NCBI GenBank assembly: GCA_902552015.1
Contig: CACDFH010000004.1
Coordinates: 1 to 53,635 of the forward strand
Source: an uncultured marine group I thaumarchaeote
Lineage (GTDB): Archaea > Thermoproteota > Nitrososphaeria > Nitrososphaerales > Nitrosopumilaceae
Direction: 5' to 3'
DNA: 53,635 nt
Each line of letters opens with the position of its first letter. The stretch's first letter is position 1. The translations under genes and the position numbers were made by a program. A model generated the notes under the pieces. That model worked only from the letters and a program-made list of their open reading frames with translations. It did no database searches and was not told the origin of the DNA. Of the stretch, positions 7,297 through 15,456 are shown in pieces.

Positions 7297-9372
7297 TTAC
7301 TTTACAGGCTTGAATGACGAAATTAGTAAAGAAGCTTTCTCAATTGCCTTTTTGATATCAGATTCTTTTGCTTTTGCATCAAATGGCAGTTTGACAAGTA
7401 CACCACCGTCCAATATTTTTGAGATCTTATTACAATCAGAGATCGTTTCGGTTTTGGCAGTTGATTTATCTAATTCACCAGGGTTTAATTCTAATCCCTG
7501 AGAATAAGTATCGCCTTCTAAAACATCCATAATAGAGTTTTTACCATATTTTTCACTGTCAAGTGTAACAAATCTTGTTAGATCATCACTATCCACCATA
7601 GAGATAGACACATCAATTCCCATTTCTTGGCCTTTTTTATGAGCAATATCTACTGCAGTTTCCAAAACTTTGTTTAAGATTTCTTTTCCTTCTTTGTCGT
7701 CTTTGTGTCCAAGTATTTTATGTACTGCTTCTTTTACTCCAACAAAATTTAGAATGATAGATGAGTTATTTTTCTGCATGAATTGAGTTTTTTCTGCGAG
7801 AATTGGATTAACACCACGTCGTATTAGATCAGATACATCTTTTTTACGAGTTGCCATTGCAGCGATCGCAGGTTTCATCAACAATACAAGTCTAGCTCTA
7901 AAGTAAGTTTCATCTTTGCTCGATTCAAGAGCCAAACGTGGAAGATTGATAGTTAATGATCCAAGTTTAATTGATGGTTCAGAAGTTTTGGTAGAGTTTT
8001 TGATTGCGTTTGTTGAACATGCACCTTTTGAAAATGTAATATTACCTCCAAGAGATACAGTTTGTGCAAGAATTTCAGAATGATCTGCAACTTTACCTTT
8101 TTCATAATCAACAATCAATCCAATTTTTGGTGAAGGTGTTGATTTAACAAAAGTATTGTAAGCAGAGAAAATTGCATTGATTAATTTTTTATCGGCTGAA
8201 AGTGGTATTCTGAATGACAATACTGTTGGAGATTTATCTAAACTTGTAGAAGTAGACGACATTGTGAAAACATCTACTAACATTTTTTCAATATCATCTG
8301 TATTCTTTGAGAATTTACCAAGTACTGCAGGTAAATCATCAATTACTATTTCTTGTGATGATTCTTTTGATACTAAATTAAATATCATTGGTAATAATTT
8401 TCTTAGATCATCAAGTGTCTTTGCTACAGGAATTCGTGTAACGTTAGGACATTTTCCTTTTAGTTCAATTCCATCTTCTATAAGCTCTTTAAGATTTAGA
8501 AATATTGTATCAGGAATTAGGGACCATAAACCCAAGTTGGATATGTGTAACTCTCCAGATAGATGAGAATCTGCTATATCTTTAGGCAGTGTGTTTGTGA
8601 GTAAATATTCAGCTAGAGTGTTTTTTCCACTAGAAAATAGGATATCTTCAACACCATTTCGAATATTTTCAACATTTGTGAACATTTCTTGAACCTCAAA
8701 TACAGGCATCCCAAGTCTTGCAAGTTTATTTCGATATTCTTCATGGCCATGCTCTAATAGAACATTATTTACCATTTCACGAATTAATGAACCAGTGAGA
8801 TATGTTGTTTGAAATTTATAGATTCTATTTTCTACCTCTTCTGTAATTTTTTGTGATAATTCAAGTGGAAGACTTCCTTCTCTAACTAGAGATTGAATTA
8901 TTTTCTCAGAGTTGAATTCTTCTATGGAATCATGGGATGTACGAACATACATTTTTCCACTTTCTATAATAGATCGTTCTTCAATTTGTCTTGCTAAACT
9001 GAGAACTAATTTTCCAAGATTTGTAATAGTATAACGTCTTTCAGATTTATTTAATGCAACAAGTGATTGTCTGAGGAGTTTTCTCAGGTGGTAAGCAAAT
9101 TTTCCACTTTCTTTTTTTGATTTAAAGCCAGCTAGAGATTTTAGCTCAGAATAGGTCAAAGGACCTTTGGAGTTTAAAATTCTCAAAATATCAATTCTGT
9201 TTGGGCTAGCCATGACAGAGAAAATCATTCTAACACGTTTTGATGTAGATTGTAAACGACCGTCGCCTTTAGAATCGTCATCCATATCAAGATCTAGATC
9301 ATCATCATCGTCTACGCCGACATCAACATCCATATCTAATTCTTCTTCAAAATCTTCTTCCTGCTTCCCCAT
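7297..9372 (-). CDS. HTH / ATP-cone / NrdD-like fusion, putative nucleotide-sensing transcriptional regulator
   Basis: 691 residues. Residues 12-34 are almost all Asp/acidic. Residues 45-125 form an ArsR-like winged helix (SPNRIDILRILNSKGPLTYS). Residues 140-225 are an ATP-cone (MYVRTSHDSIEEFNSEKI). The rest follows the class III ribonucleotide reductase NrdD: LAEYLLTNTLPKDIADSHLSG with GELHISNLGLW (like GDIHIHDL), GSLTINLPRLALES, and RRGVNPILAE. The glycyl-radical segment and zinc cysteines that end real NrdD proteins are missing, so it should not be a reductase. The gene sits immediately upstream of nrdJ. I infer a dNTP/ATP-responsive repressor, analogous to but not homologous in layout to NrdR. 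Confidence 0.72.
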   Translation of the reverse strand: MGKQEEDFEEELDMDVDVGVDDDDDLDLDMDDDSKGDGRLQSTSKRVRMIFSVMASPNRIDILRILNSKGPLTYSELKSLAGFKSKKESGKFAYHLRKLLRQSLVALNKSERRYTITNLGKLVLSLARQIEERSIIESGKMYVRTSHDSIEEFNSEKIIQSLVREGSLPLELSQKITEEVENRIYKFQTTYLTGSLIREMVNNVLLEHGHEEYRNKLARLGMPVFEVQEMFTNVENIRNGVEDILFSSGKNTLAEYLLTNTLPKDIADSHLSGELHISNLGLWSLIPDTIFLNLKELIEDGIELKGKCPNVTRIPVAKTLDDLRKLLPMIFNLVSKESSQEIVIDDLPAVLGKFSKNTDDIEKMLVDVFTMSSTSTSLDKSPTVLSFRIPLSADKKLINAIFSAYNTFVKSTPSPKIGLIVDYEKGKVADHSEILAQTVSLGGNITFSKGACSTNAIKNSTKTSEPSIKLGSLTINLPRLALESSKDETYFRARLVLLMKPAIAAMATRKKDVSDLIRRGVNPILAEKTQFMQKNNSSIILNFVGVKEAVHKILGHKDDKEGKEILNKVLETAVDIAHKKGQEMGIDVSISMVDSDDLTRFVTLDSEKYGKNSIMDVLEGDTYSQGLELNPGELDKSTAKTETISDCNKISKILDGGVLVKLPFDAKAKESDIKKAIEKASLLISSFKPVK

Positions 9373-9404
9373 TGAATTAATAAATAAAAATTAGGTATTA
9401 AGGC

Positions 9405-9429
9405 TTGTTGTCACTAGTACATACAACAA
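9405..9429. promoter_or_regulatory. TTGTTGT/ACAACAA inverted repeat
   Basis: A 7-bp perfect inverted repeat, TTGTTGT at 9405-9411 and ACAACAA at 9423-9429, with an 11-base spacer. It lies 33-57 bases upstream of the HTH/ATP-cone gene start (9372) and 7 bases after the stop of the zinc-ribbon gene. It could be an autoregulatory operator for the former or a 3' hairpin for the latter; the sequence does not decide. Confidence 0.3.
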
Positions 9430-9435
9430 AAAATA

Positions 9436-9597
9436 TTATTTTTCTTCAACATCCAAAGAAAATTCTGATGTTGACAAGGTTTGGTTACATGACGGACACT
9501 TGTTGTTATAATGTTTTAGAACATCCTTAACAGATTTGAGCATTTTCATGGTAGAAATTTTTTCTCCACATTTTCCACAAACGATTTCTACGGACAT
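9436..9597 (-). CDS. Small zinc-ribbon protein
   Basis: 53 residues from the ATG at 9597. It has two cysteine knuckles, CGKCG near the N-terminus and CPSC near the middle, separated by a basic helix (KMLKSVKDVLKHYNN), which is a minimal zinc-ribbon fold. An in-frame TTG at 9621 would add eight residues; the ATG is preferred. No enzyme domain is visible. Similar small zinc ribbons are abundant in these archaea and often act as adaptors in transcription or translation, but no specific role can be given. It precedes the putative regulator gene on the same strand. Confidence 0.7.
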   Translation of the reverse strand: MSVEIVCGKCGEKISTMKMLKSVKDVLKHYNNKCPSCNQTLSTSEFSLDVEEK

Positions 9598-9666
9598 AAC
9601 AGATCCATTTTTCCAGATCAATTAAAAATTAAGAAAATTTTTTTTAATTAATTCAATAAAATTGAT

Positions 9667-10053
9667 TTACAGTTTTTCTAAGACGATTCCACGTTCGTCA
9701 AATCCTGTAATTTTTAGAGGTGTTCCAATTGGTAGATCTGCCGGAGTTGCAATTTTTGGTAGAAAACCAGACACTCTAATGTCAGAATCATCGATTTCCA
9801 TGACTACCCAAGCATAAGGTGCTAAATCCTCAAATCCTTCAGGAGGGACTGTCATTATTGTATAAGTTGCAACTTTTCCAGAACCTTTGATAATAGAATC
9901 TTCAAATTCCTTACTTCCACATTTTTTACAGAAATAAACAGTTGCAAGATGTAATTCACCACATTTTGTACATTTTCTAGCTAAGATATTTCCAGACTTT
10001 GCTGCTTCTATAAATTCAGGTTTTGCAGACAATTTACACACTTTGGAATACAT
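9667..10053 (-). CDS. DUF35 OB-fold acyl-CoA-associated protein, thiolase partner
   Basis: 128 residues from the ATG at 10053. The N-terminal rubredoxin-like zinc ribbon is formed by CTKCGELHLATVYFCKKCG, followed by an OB fold (GSGKVATYTIMTVPPEGF, PYAWVVMEIDD). This is the DUF35 family, whose members scaffold thiolases and hydroxymethylglutaryl-CoA synthase in archaea and channel the acetoacetyl-CoA intermediate. The gene overlaps the end of the thiolase gene by 20 bases, so translational coupling and a physical complex are likely. A TTG at 10083 would extend it by ten residues without family support. Confidence 0.88.
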   Translation of the reverse strand: MYSKVCKLSAKPEFIEAAKSGNILARKCTKCGELHLATVYFCKKCGSKEFEDSIIKGSGKVATYTIMTVPPEGFEDLAPYAWVVMEIDDSDIRVSGFLPKIATPADLPIGTPLKITGFDERGIVLEKL

Positions 10054-11194
10054 GAACTGCACAACTTGCACCTGTTGCGCCAAAGTTTTGTGTCAGTCCA
10101 ATTTTTGCGTCATTAACGGTTCTTTCTCCAGATTTTCCTGTTAATTGTTCAAAGACTTCAACAACTTGACCAACACCTGTTGCGCCAATTGGATGTCCTT
10201 TTGATTTTAAACCGCCTGATGGATTAATAGGAATTGAACCGTTTAGTTTTGTTTCACCATTACGTGCAGCTGTTGCACCAGTACCTTTCTCAAAGAAACC
10301 TAAATCTTCACTATCAACAACTTCTGCAACAGTAAAGCAATCATGAACTTCAGCAAAGTCAACATCTTTTGCAGTAATACCTGCCATTTTGTATGCAGCT
10401 TCTGCTGCAATTCTAGTACTTGGTATTGTAGTTAATTTTTCACGTCCTTGTAATGCAGCCGGTGATCCACCTCGACCAGAACCAATTACTTTAACATAAT
10501 CTTTTGAATGTTCTTTTGCAAACTTTTCATTACATAAGATAACAGAACTTGCTCCGTCTGAAAATGGACAGCAATCATATAATTTCAAAGGACTTGCAAC
10601 TACTGCAGAATCCATAACATCATCAATACTAATTTTTTTTCTCAAGTGTGCTTTTGGATTTAATACACCATTCTCATGGTTCTTTACTGCTACACTTGCA
10701 AGATCTTCTTCTGTTGCATCAAACTCATGTAGATATGCACGTGCCATTGATGCAAATAGACCTGGAAATGATGCACCTGCTTGACCTTCATAAAAGAAAT
10801 CAGAACAATAAGAAAAGTAAGTTGTTGTCCAATCAGTACCGGTATGTGTAACTTTTTCTGTACCTGTAACTAATACTGCATCATAAAATCCTGCTGCAAC
10901 ATTTGCAAATGCTTCTCTAAATGAAACAGAACCAGAACCACATGCAGATTCTATAGAGAGTGAAGGACATTCAGAAATTCCTAGATTACTCATAACTACA
11001 GGGCCCAAGTGAACTTGTTTATCTGCTACACCAAATACATTTGAGATGTAACCTGCTTGGATTTCTTTAGGTTCAATACCTGCACTTTCAATTGCACCTA
11101 CTGATGCTTGTAAAGTAATGTCAGAAATACTATCATCTAGTTTACCGTACTTTGTACTTCCTCCACCTAAAACACAAACACTTTCTCTTTCCAC
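10034..11194 (-). CDS. Thiolase-family acetyl-CoA acetyltransferase
   Basis: 386 residues opened by GTG. It has the nucleophilic cysteine in ESACGSGSV (Cys84), the second catalytic area EVHDCFTVAEV, and the C-terminal loop GGLKSKGHPIGATGVGQ. This is the archaeal thiolase type that pairs with DUF35 proteins. It condenses two acetyl-CoA to acetoacetyl-CoA (first step of the mevalonate pathway) or runs in reverse to close the hydroxypropionate/hydroxybutyrate cycle. Both routes operate in ammonia-oxidising archaea, and the sequence does not distinguish them. The overlap with the DUF35 gene supports a complex; no HMG-CoA synthase gene is adjacent. Confidence 0.92.
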   Translation of the reverse strand: MERESVCVLGGGSTKYGKLDDSISDITLQASVGAIESAGIEPKEIQAGYISNVFGVADKQVHLGPVVMSNLGISECPSLSIESACGSGSVSFREAFANVAAGFYDAVLVTGTEKVTHTGTDWTTTYFSYCSDFFYEGQAGASFPGLFASMARAYLHEFDATEEDLASVAVKNHENGVLNPKAHLRKKISIDDVMDSAVVASPLKLYDCCPFSDGASSVILCNEKFAKEHSKDYVKVIGSGRGGSPAALQGREKLTTIPSTRIAAEAAYKMAGITAKDVDFAEVHDCFTVAEVVDSEDLGFFEKGTGATAARNGETKLNGSIPINPSGGLKSKGHPIGATGVGQVVEVFEQLTGKSGERTVNDAKIGLTQNFGATGASCAVHVFQSV

Positions 11195-11266
11195 GAAAAT
11201 TTGCTGACCTAGTCCCTATAAAAATTGATCAAGTAATTTCATAAACTTGAATTACTTATAATCAGT

Positions 11267-11707
11267 ATGAGAAAAAAGAACCAAATCTCAGTTGTAAAAT
11301 TAGAAAAACGAAATGTGACAAAGTCTACTAAAAAAATTATAGATAATTTCAAGATAGAAATTGATCAATACTATGATGAAAATGGATTCGTTTCATTTTC
11401 TGCTAAGAATAAAAAATACACAATTTTAGGAACAAATTCACCAAAAGAAGGCATCTGTGAGTGTCCAGAATGTCACAAGGGACAATTATCAGTAATCAAA
11501 TCAATTACAACAAAGAAACGATTCATTGGATGCACTAATTATCAAAATGGATGTAAAGCCTCAGCACCACTCTTACAAAAAGCAATGCTAAAAGTTCTAA
11601 AAACTAAATGCCCAGAGTGTCATTGGCCTACAGTAATTTTCAGATATACGAGAAAACAAGAATGGAAAAGACAGTGTGCCAATATGAAATGTAAGACTAG
11701 ATCTTAA
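11267..11707 (+). CDS. Topoisomerase-type zinc-finger protein
   Basis: 146 residues. A basic N-terminal half (KLEKRNVTKSTKK) is followed by a four-cysteine zinc finger starting CECPECHKGQLSV and ending FIGCTNYQNGC, as in the C-terminal DNA-binding fingers of type IA topoisomerases. A second set is KCPECHWP with CANMKC. No topoisomerase catalytic domain is present, so it is a stand-alone DNA- or RNA-binding module. It converges with the nitrilase-family gene and overlaps its 3' end by 11 bases. Confidence 0.75.
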   Translation: MRKKNQISVVKLEKRNVTKSTKKIIDNFKIEIDQYYDENGFVSFSAKNKKYTILGTNSPKEGICECPECHKGQLSVIKSITTKKRFIGCTNYQNGCKASAPLLQKAMLKVLKTKCPECHWPTVIFRYTRKQEWKRQCANMKCKTRS

Positions 11708-12506
11708 AATCAGAATAGATATCGGTTCTTCTATTCTTTAGTAATGGAAGTTTTTTTCTTATTTCATGAACTTTGTCCAAAGAGATGTTTACATAACCAA
11801 TTCCTTGTCGTTTTTTCATATCTAGTAAGATTCGACCGTAAGGATCAACAGCTAAACTTCTTCCAGAATATACATGACCTAAATGATCAGGTGCTATAAC
11901 ATAACAACCATTTTCAATTGCACGAGATTTATTCAAAGTTAACCAATGTTCTTCCTTCATCGGACCATTAACCCATGCAGAAGGTGCAACAAGAATTTCT
12001 GTACCAGATGACGCAAGAGTTCGTGACATTTCAGGAAATCGTAAATCATAACAGATTAGCATTCCCATTTTTCCAACAGATGTTTTTGTTGGTAATGGGA
12101 TTTCTGTACCAGATGACATTTTGTCAGATTCTTTGAACCCTAAAGCATCGTAAAGATGAATTTTTCTATATTTTCCAGTTACTTCTCCTTTTTTGTTTAT
12201 GATAAATGAAGTATCATATACACGATCTTTTTTTCTACTTTTCTCATACATTGTACCTACTATACTGATTGAGTTTTCTTTTGCACTCTGTGCAACTGCA
12301 GAAACGAATTCACCATTGATGGTTTCTGCTTCTTGTGCTACTTGTTTTGCTGTTTGTGTTGATGGCGTGTAAAACATCATGTATTCAGGGAAGGTAACCA
12401 TATCAGCATTATTTTTTGCTGCTTGGTTTATGTAATCTAGAATTTTTGGAAGATTTTTTTTCTTATCAGTTGATGCTTTGAACTGAACAAGTGCAATTTT
12501 TGACAT
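11697..12506 (-). CDS. Carbon-nitrogen hydrolase (nitrilase superfamily, Nit-type amidase)
   Basis: 269 residues from the ATG at 12506, which gives the standard opening MSKIALVQFKAS. The catalytic triad is visible: Glu41 in TFPEYM, Lys in YRKIHLYD and Cys in MLICYDLRFPE. The family hydrolyses or transfers amide groups; the closest type seems to be the Nit1/Nit2 amidases that clean up deaminated glutathione or omega-amides. The longer reading from 12695 adds a hydrophobic stretch with no family counterpart. A TATA-like TTTTTATTTT on the reverse strand lies about 26 bases before the chosen ATG, which agrees with leaderless transcription. Confidence 0.9.
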   Translation of the reverse strand: MSKIALVQFKASTDKKKNLPKILDYINQAAKNNADMVTFPEYMMFYTPSTQTAKQVAQEAETINGEFVSAVAQSAKENSISIVGTMYEKSRKKDRVYDTSFIINKKGEVTGKYRKIHLYDALGFKESDKMSSGTEIPLPTKTSVGKMGMLICYDLRFPEMSRTLASSGTEILVAPSAWVNGPMKEEHWLTLNKSRAIENGCYVIAPDHLGHVYSGRSLAVDPYGRILLDMKKRQGIGYVNISLDKVHEIRKKLPLLKNRRTDIYSDFKI

Positions 12507-12665
12507 GTCGTATAGAAAAACCATGAAAATAAAAACATACCATGAATGTGAACGTAATGTAACTGTCTTTAAAAGCGGCAAAATTTTTTCTTTAAAAACA
12601 TTTGTACCATAGAACCGTAAAAACAGGATACATTCTTTAAAAACTAAAAAGAAATGCCATGACTC

Positions 12666-12764
12666 ATGCATGAGGGAAAACTCCGAAGAGACCATAGAGA
12701 ACGCACAATTCTCTTTCTAGGATTTTTAATGATTGTGGGTGCGAGTGTATTTTCGCTCCCATAA
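12666..12764 (+). CDS. Small single-pass membrane protein, 32 aa
   Basis: An ATG-to-TAA frame of 32 codons in the gap between the divergent nitrilase gene and the FNR gene. The peptide has a charged N-terminal half (HEGKLRRDHRER) and a hydrophobic C-terminal half (TILFLGFLMIVGASVFSLP), the pattern of a small membrane protein with cytoplasmic basic head. Support comes from signals around it: a TATA-like CTTTAAAAACTAAA centred about 26 bases upstream of the ATG, and a hairpin plus T-run at its 3' end. Function unknown. Confidence 0.6.
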   Translation: MHEGKLRRDHRERTILFLGFLMIVGASVFSLP

Positions 12765-12774
12765 TCTTTTTTTT
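12737..12774 (+). terminator. Hairpin followed by T-run after the 32-aa membrane ORF
   Basis: GGGTGCG at 12737-12743 can pair with CGCTCCC at 12754-12760 (6 of 7 pairs), with a 10-base loop, and is followed by a run of eight T. The stem overlaps the last codons of the 32-aa ORF. This looks like an intrinsic-type terminator on the plus strand. Archaeal termination mainly needs the T-run, so the hairpin may be incidental. Confidence 0.5.
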
Positions 12775-12788
12775 CTAGCTCCTAGTCG

Positions 12789-13619
12789 TTATCCGTATGA
12801 TTCGTATTTTACTTCGTAACTACCATCTTCTCTTTTGTTTCGTTCTGTTACAAACTCTTTGTTTCCGAGAAAATCTAAGGTACCATCAATTGTTCCTTGC
12901 CATCCACAGATGTAGAACATTGTGTTATCTTGTGTAATTTTTTCACCAACTAATTCTTCTAATGGAGATACTCTTCCAGGTCTTGCTCTTAGGAATTGTT
13001 CTACACGTCCAACTTGACCAGTCCAAGAACGATTTAGCCATTCTTGCGGTCTACTAATTGCAGCTCGATATTTGAAATTCCATTTGTCAGTACCTCTATC
13101 AATACTTTCTAATTCTAAATCTGTTAAACGTTCTCTGTAACTTAGTTCATCAACATAACTTGCTCCATGTAAAACAACAATTTCACGTTTATCTCCAATA
13201 TCATGAAGATGTTGAGCAAAACTAACAAATGGTGCAAGACCGGTACCGCCACCAATACAGACGATTCGTCTTTCATCAGGTTCACCATTTGGTAATTTGT
13301 CATTAATTGTCAGAGTGCCATTAGCTTTTCTCCATTGAATTGGGTCACCTTCTTTTAGATTGAACATTGCAGTAGTCAATCTTCCAGGATATGGTTTTCT
13401 TACCCATCGAATGACAAACTCAAAATATTTTTTATTTTCTGGATGAGAAGCAATTGAATATGCGCGATTGATTACACGATTATTTTCACTTTTTACAGGA
13501 AGCCCCAGAGTTAAAAACTGGCCTGCCTTGTATTCAGGAAAAGGACCTTCAGGAACTACTCGAAATATAGCTAAATCTTCTCTTAGTAATTGAATATAAC
13601 TAACGGTGGCGTTTTCCAA
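12789..13619 (-). CDS. Ferredoxin-NADP reductase-type FAD/NAD(P) oxidoreductase
   Basis: 276 residues, opened by TTG two codons after the upstream gene's stop. The FAD motif RAYSIASHPENKKYFEF lies near residue 50 and the NAD(P) loop GGGTGLAPFVSFAQHLHD near residue 130. The C-terminal FYICGWQGTIDGTLDFL matches the end of plant/bacterial type FNR. The enzyme should pass electrons between ferredoxin (or flavodoxin) and NADP(H), needed for biosynthetic reductant in an ammonia oxidiser. It shares a transcription unit with the small protein gene just upstream. Confidence 0.88.
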   Translation of the reverse strand: MENATVSYIQLLREDLAIFRVVPEGPFPEYKAGQFLTLGLPVKSENNRVINRAYSIASHPENKKYFEFVIRWVRKPYPGRLTTAMFNLKEGDPIQWRKANGTLTINDKLPNGEPDERRIVCIGGGTGLAPFVSFAQHLHDIGDKREIVVLHGASYVDELSYRERLTDLELESIDRGTDKWNFKYRAAISRPQEWLNRSWTGQVGRVEQFLRARPGRVSPLEELVGEKITQDNTMFYICGWQGTIDGTLDFLGNKEFVTERNKREDGSYEVKYESYG

Positions 13620-13622
13620 GGA

Positions 13623-14012
13623 TTAAATCCCCCATGGAGGGATAGCAGAAATTATTGATTGTACCACATCATGATAATGCACTGTTGGTTGAGTGCTGAT
13701 TAGTAACAAGTTTTCCTGATAAGGAATTGAGATTAAAGTGACATTTTCATATTCAGTTAGTGTGAGTTTTTCATTTCCTAATCGGAATGAAAGATTTTGT
13801 GCTTTTCTCCATCTTTCTAAAGAATAATTTATTGAGATTCTTATTTCATCTTCATCCAAAAGAGGATCTAAATCTGGTTTTTGTGTGCTGTATAACAAAT
13901 CAGATTTATTATTTACAAGACCTACAAAACGAACGCTTTCATGTGAAAAAAGTACATCAGAACATAATTTTTCATGAGTCTGAGTTGTAACTACTTCTTT
14001 AGCCAATCCCAC
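13623..14012 (-). CDS. Conserved-type hypothetical protein, possible small sensor fold
   Basis: 129 residues opened by GTG at 14012; no convincing ATG exists. I do not recognise a named family with certainty. The layout resembles the small archaeal proteins that carry a Roadblock-like or sensor-like fold: a helix (HEKLCSDVLFSHESV) leading into FVGLVNNKSDLLYST, a charged helix, and two late strands (VTLISIPY, NLLLISTQ). The stop lies 3 bases before the FNR start, so the two genes are likely translated from one message and functionally linked. The start is uncertain because a small ORF overlaps it in another frame. Confidence 0.6.
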   Translation of the reverse strand: MGLAKEVVTTQTHEKLCSDVLFSHESVRFVGLVNNKSDLLYSTQKPDLDPLLDEDEIRISINYSLERWRKAQNLSFRLGNEKLTLTEYENVTLISIPYQENLLLISTQPTVHYHDVVQSIISAIPPWGI

Positions 14013-14053
14013 TCGGGTCTCTCTTCTGATTCGTCGTCGTCCCTATAATACAT
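13991..14053 (-). CDS. Possible 20-aa acidic leader peptide overlapping the next gene's start
   Basis: An ATG at 14053 opens a 20-codon frame rich in Asp, Glu and Trp (segment DDDESEERPEWDW) and ending in TAG at 13991. It overlaps the GTG start of the 129-aa gene in a different frame. Such an arrangement could couple translation of the two, but the frame is too short to be secure. Confidence 0.25.
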   Translation of the reverse strand: MYYRDDDESEERPEWDWLKK

Positions 14054-14069
14054 AATATATCAAAAATTA

Positions 14070-15344
14070 TTATTTTTCTTTTGATTGCTTTTTCAAATAA
14101 TCATCAGGAGTCAATCTAAACTCTTCTTCATCAGCGTATGCGGCTTCACCATGTTCACCTAGGTCAAGACCGATATCTTCTATTTCTTTATCAACGCGGA
14201 TTCCGATAGTGCGTTTCATGACTTGTAGAATCAACCATGTTCCACCAAAGCCCAAAACTGCTGCGACTGCAATACCTACTGCTTGAATCCAGAGTTGATC
14301 AGGATTACCATAGAGCCATCCGTCAACACCACCAATTGCGGCGCTGGCAAAAATTCCTATTGCTAAAGCACCTACGATACCTGCGATGCCGTGAACAGAA
14401 CTGACATCGAGGGCATCGTCGATCTTTAATTTATCTCGAATTAATACAACTCCTCCGTAAGAGAAGACACCAATTGCTATTGCAATTACAAATGCATGTT
14501 CAACGCTGACGAAACCAGAGGCAGGTGTGATTCCTGCAAGTCCAGCAATTGCACCGTTGATTCCAGCCACTATTGATGGCTTACCAGTTCTCATCCAAGA
14601 GAAGCCTACCCAAATTAATGCAGAAATGGATGAAGCCAGATGAGTAACAAGTGCGGTGTTTGCAGGAAGAGCGCCAGATGTTAAGGCACTACCTGCATTA
14701 AATCCGAACCATCCTAGCCAAAGTAAGGAAGCACCTAATACGGCAATAGGAATGCTATGAGGGATGTTTATTGCCGGACCAAAGCCACGTCTTTGTCCAA
14801 GTACTATTGCTGCTGCAAGAGCGGCCATACCAACAGAGGTATGAATTACAATACCACCTGCAAAGTCAACAACTCCTAGTTCTGCTAACCATCCACCACC
14901 CCAAACCCAATGGACTAATGGATAGTAAATGAGAGCTGACCATACAGAGATGAATATGATAAAAGATTTGAATTTCATTCTTTCGGCAATTGTGCCGGAA
15001 AGTAATAGAGGAGTAATACATGCAAACATCATTTGGAACTTAACAAACAGTACACCAGGTATCGACATTCCTTCAAGGGGTTCATCCCATGGAATACCTT
15101 TTACAAATGCATGATCTAAGTTACCAATCATACCGTCTTGTGATGGACCAAACGATAGACTGTATCCAAAGACAAACCACATTACACTAAGTAATGATAA
15201 ACCAAAGATAATTTGTGATAGAATTGAAACCACATTTTTCTTTCTTAATAGACCTGACTCAAATAGACCAAGTGCAGGGATCATTAGTAAAACAAAACAT
15301 CCTGCTACAAGCATCCATGCTGTATCACCAGTATCTATAGGCAT
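14070..15344 (-). CDS. amt: Ammonium transporter Amt, glnK-linked copy
   Basis: 424 residues with about eleven membrane helices and no cleavable signal peptide. Amt hallmarks are present: LVHWVWGGGWLAELGVVDFAGG (substrate-site region with the conserved Asp), SLLWLGWFGFNAGSA, and the cytoplasmic tail starting after RTIGIRVDKEIEDIGLDLGEHG. The protein conducts ammonium across the membrane, supplying ammonia oxidation or assimilation. A divergent glnK gene begins 112 bases away, the usual partner that plugs Amt when nitrogen is plentiful. A second, longer Amt is encoded at 37457-39037, and the two differ mainly at the N-terminus. Confidence 0.96.
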   Translation of the reverse strand: MPIDTGDTAWMLVAGCFVLLMIPALGLFESGLLRKKNVVSILSQIIFGLSLLSVMWFVFGYSLSFGPSQDGMIGNLDHAFVKGIPWDEPLEGMSIPGVLFVKFQMMFACITPLLLSGTIAERMKFKSFIIFISVWSALIYYPLVHWVWGGGWLAELGVVDFAGGIVIHTSVGMAALAAAIVLGQRRGFGPAINIPHSIPIAVLGASLLWLGWFGFNAGSALTSGALPANTALVTHLASSISALIWVGFSWMRTGKPSIVAGINGAIAGLAGITPASGFVSVEHAFVIAIAIGVFSYGGVVLIRDKLKIDDALDVSSVHGIAGIVGALAIGIFASAAIGGVDGWLYGNPDQLWIQAVGIAVAAVLGFGGTWLILQVMKRTIGIRVDKEIEDIGLDLGEHGEAAYADEEEFRLTPDDYLKKQSKEK

Positions 15345-15391
15345 ACAAAAATTTAATTTGTTTTTTCATTTAACGTTTATCAAAGTTGATT

Positions 15392-15405
15392 TACAATGAT
15401 AATCA
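15392..15405 (-). promoter_or_regulatory. Candidate nitrogen operator in the amt/glnK divergent region
   Basis: On the reverse strand the sequence reads TGATTATCATTGTA. A 13-of-14 copy, TGATTATCACTGTA, occurs at 16945-16958 upstream of the PII-like gene. The core contains the palindrome TGAT-T-ATCA. The site lies about 48 bases before the amt start and 52 bases before glnK, so it could serve both. Its regulatory role is inferred from the shared position next to nitrogen genes. Confidence 0.45.
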
Positions 15406-15456
15406 ATGGTATGCATTTTTTAAAATATTATTTACTTTGAATGCAACAATTTATTC

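Noticed and set aside
12507-12695. N-terminal extension of the nitrilase-family protein
   Set aside because: The extra 63 residues are hydrophobic, lack family similarity and include the promoter; the ATG at 12506 gives the standard N-terminus.
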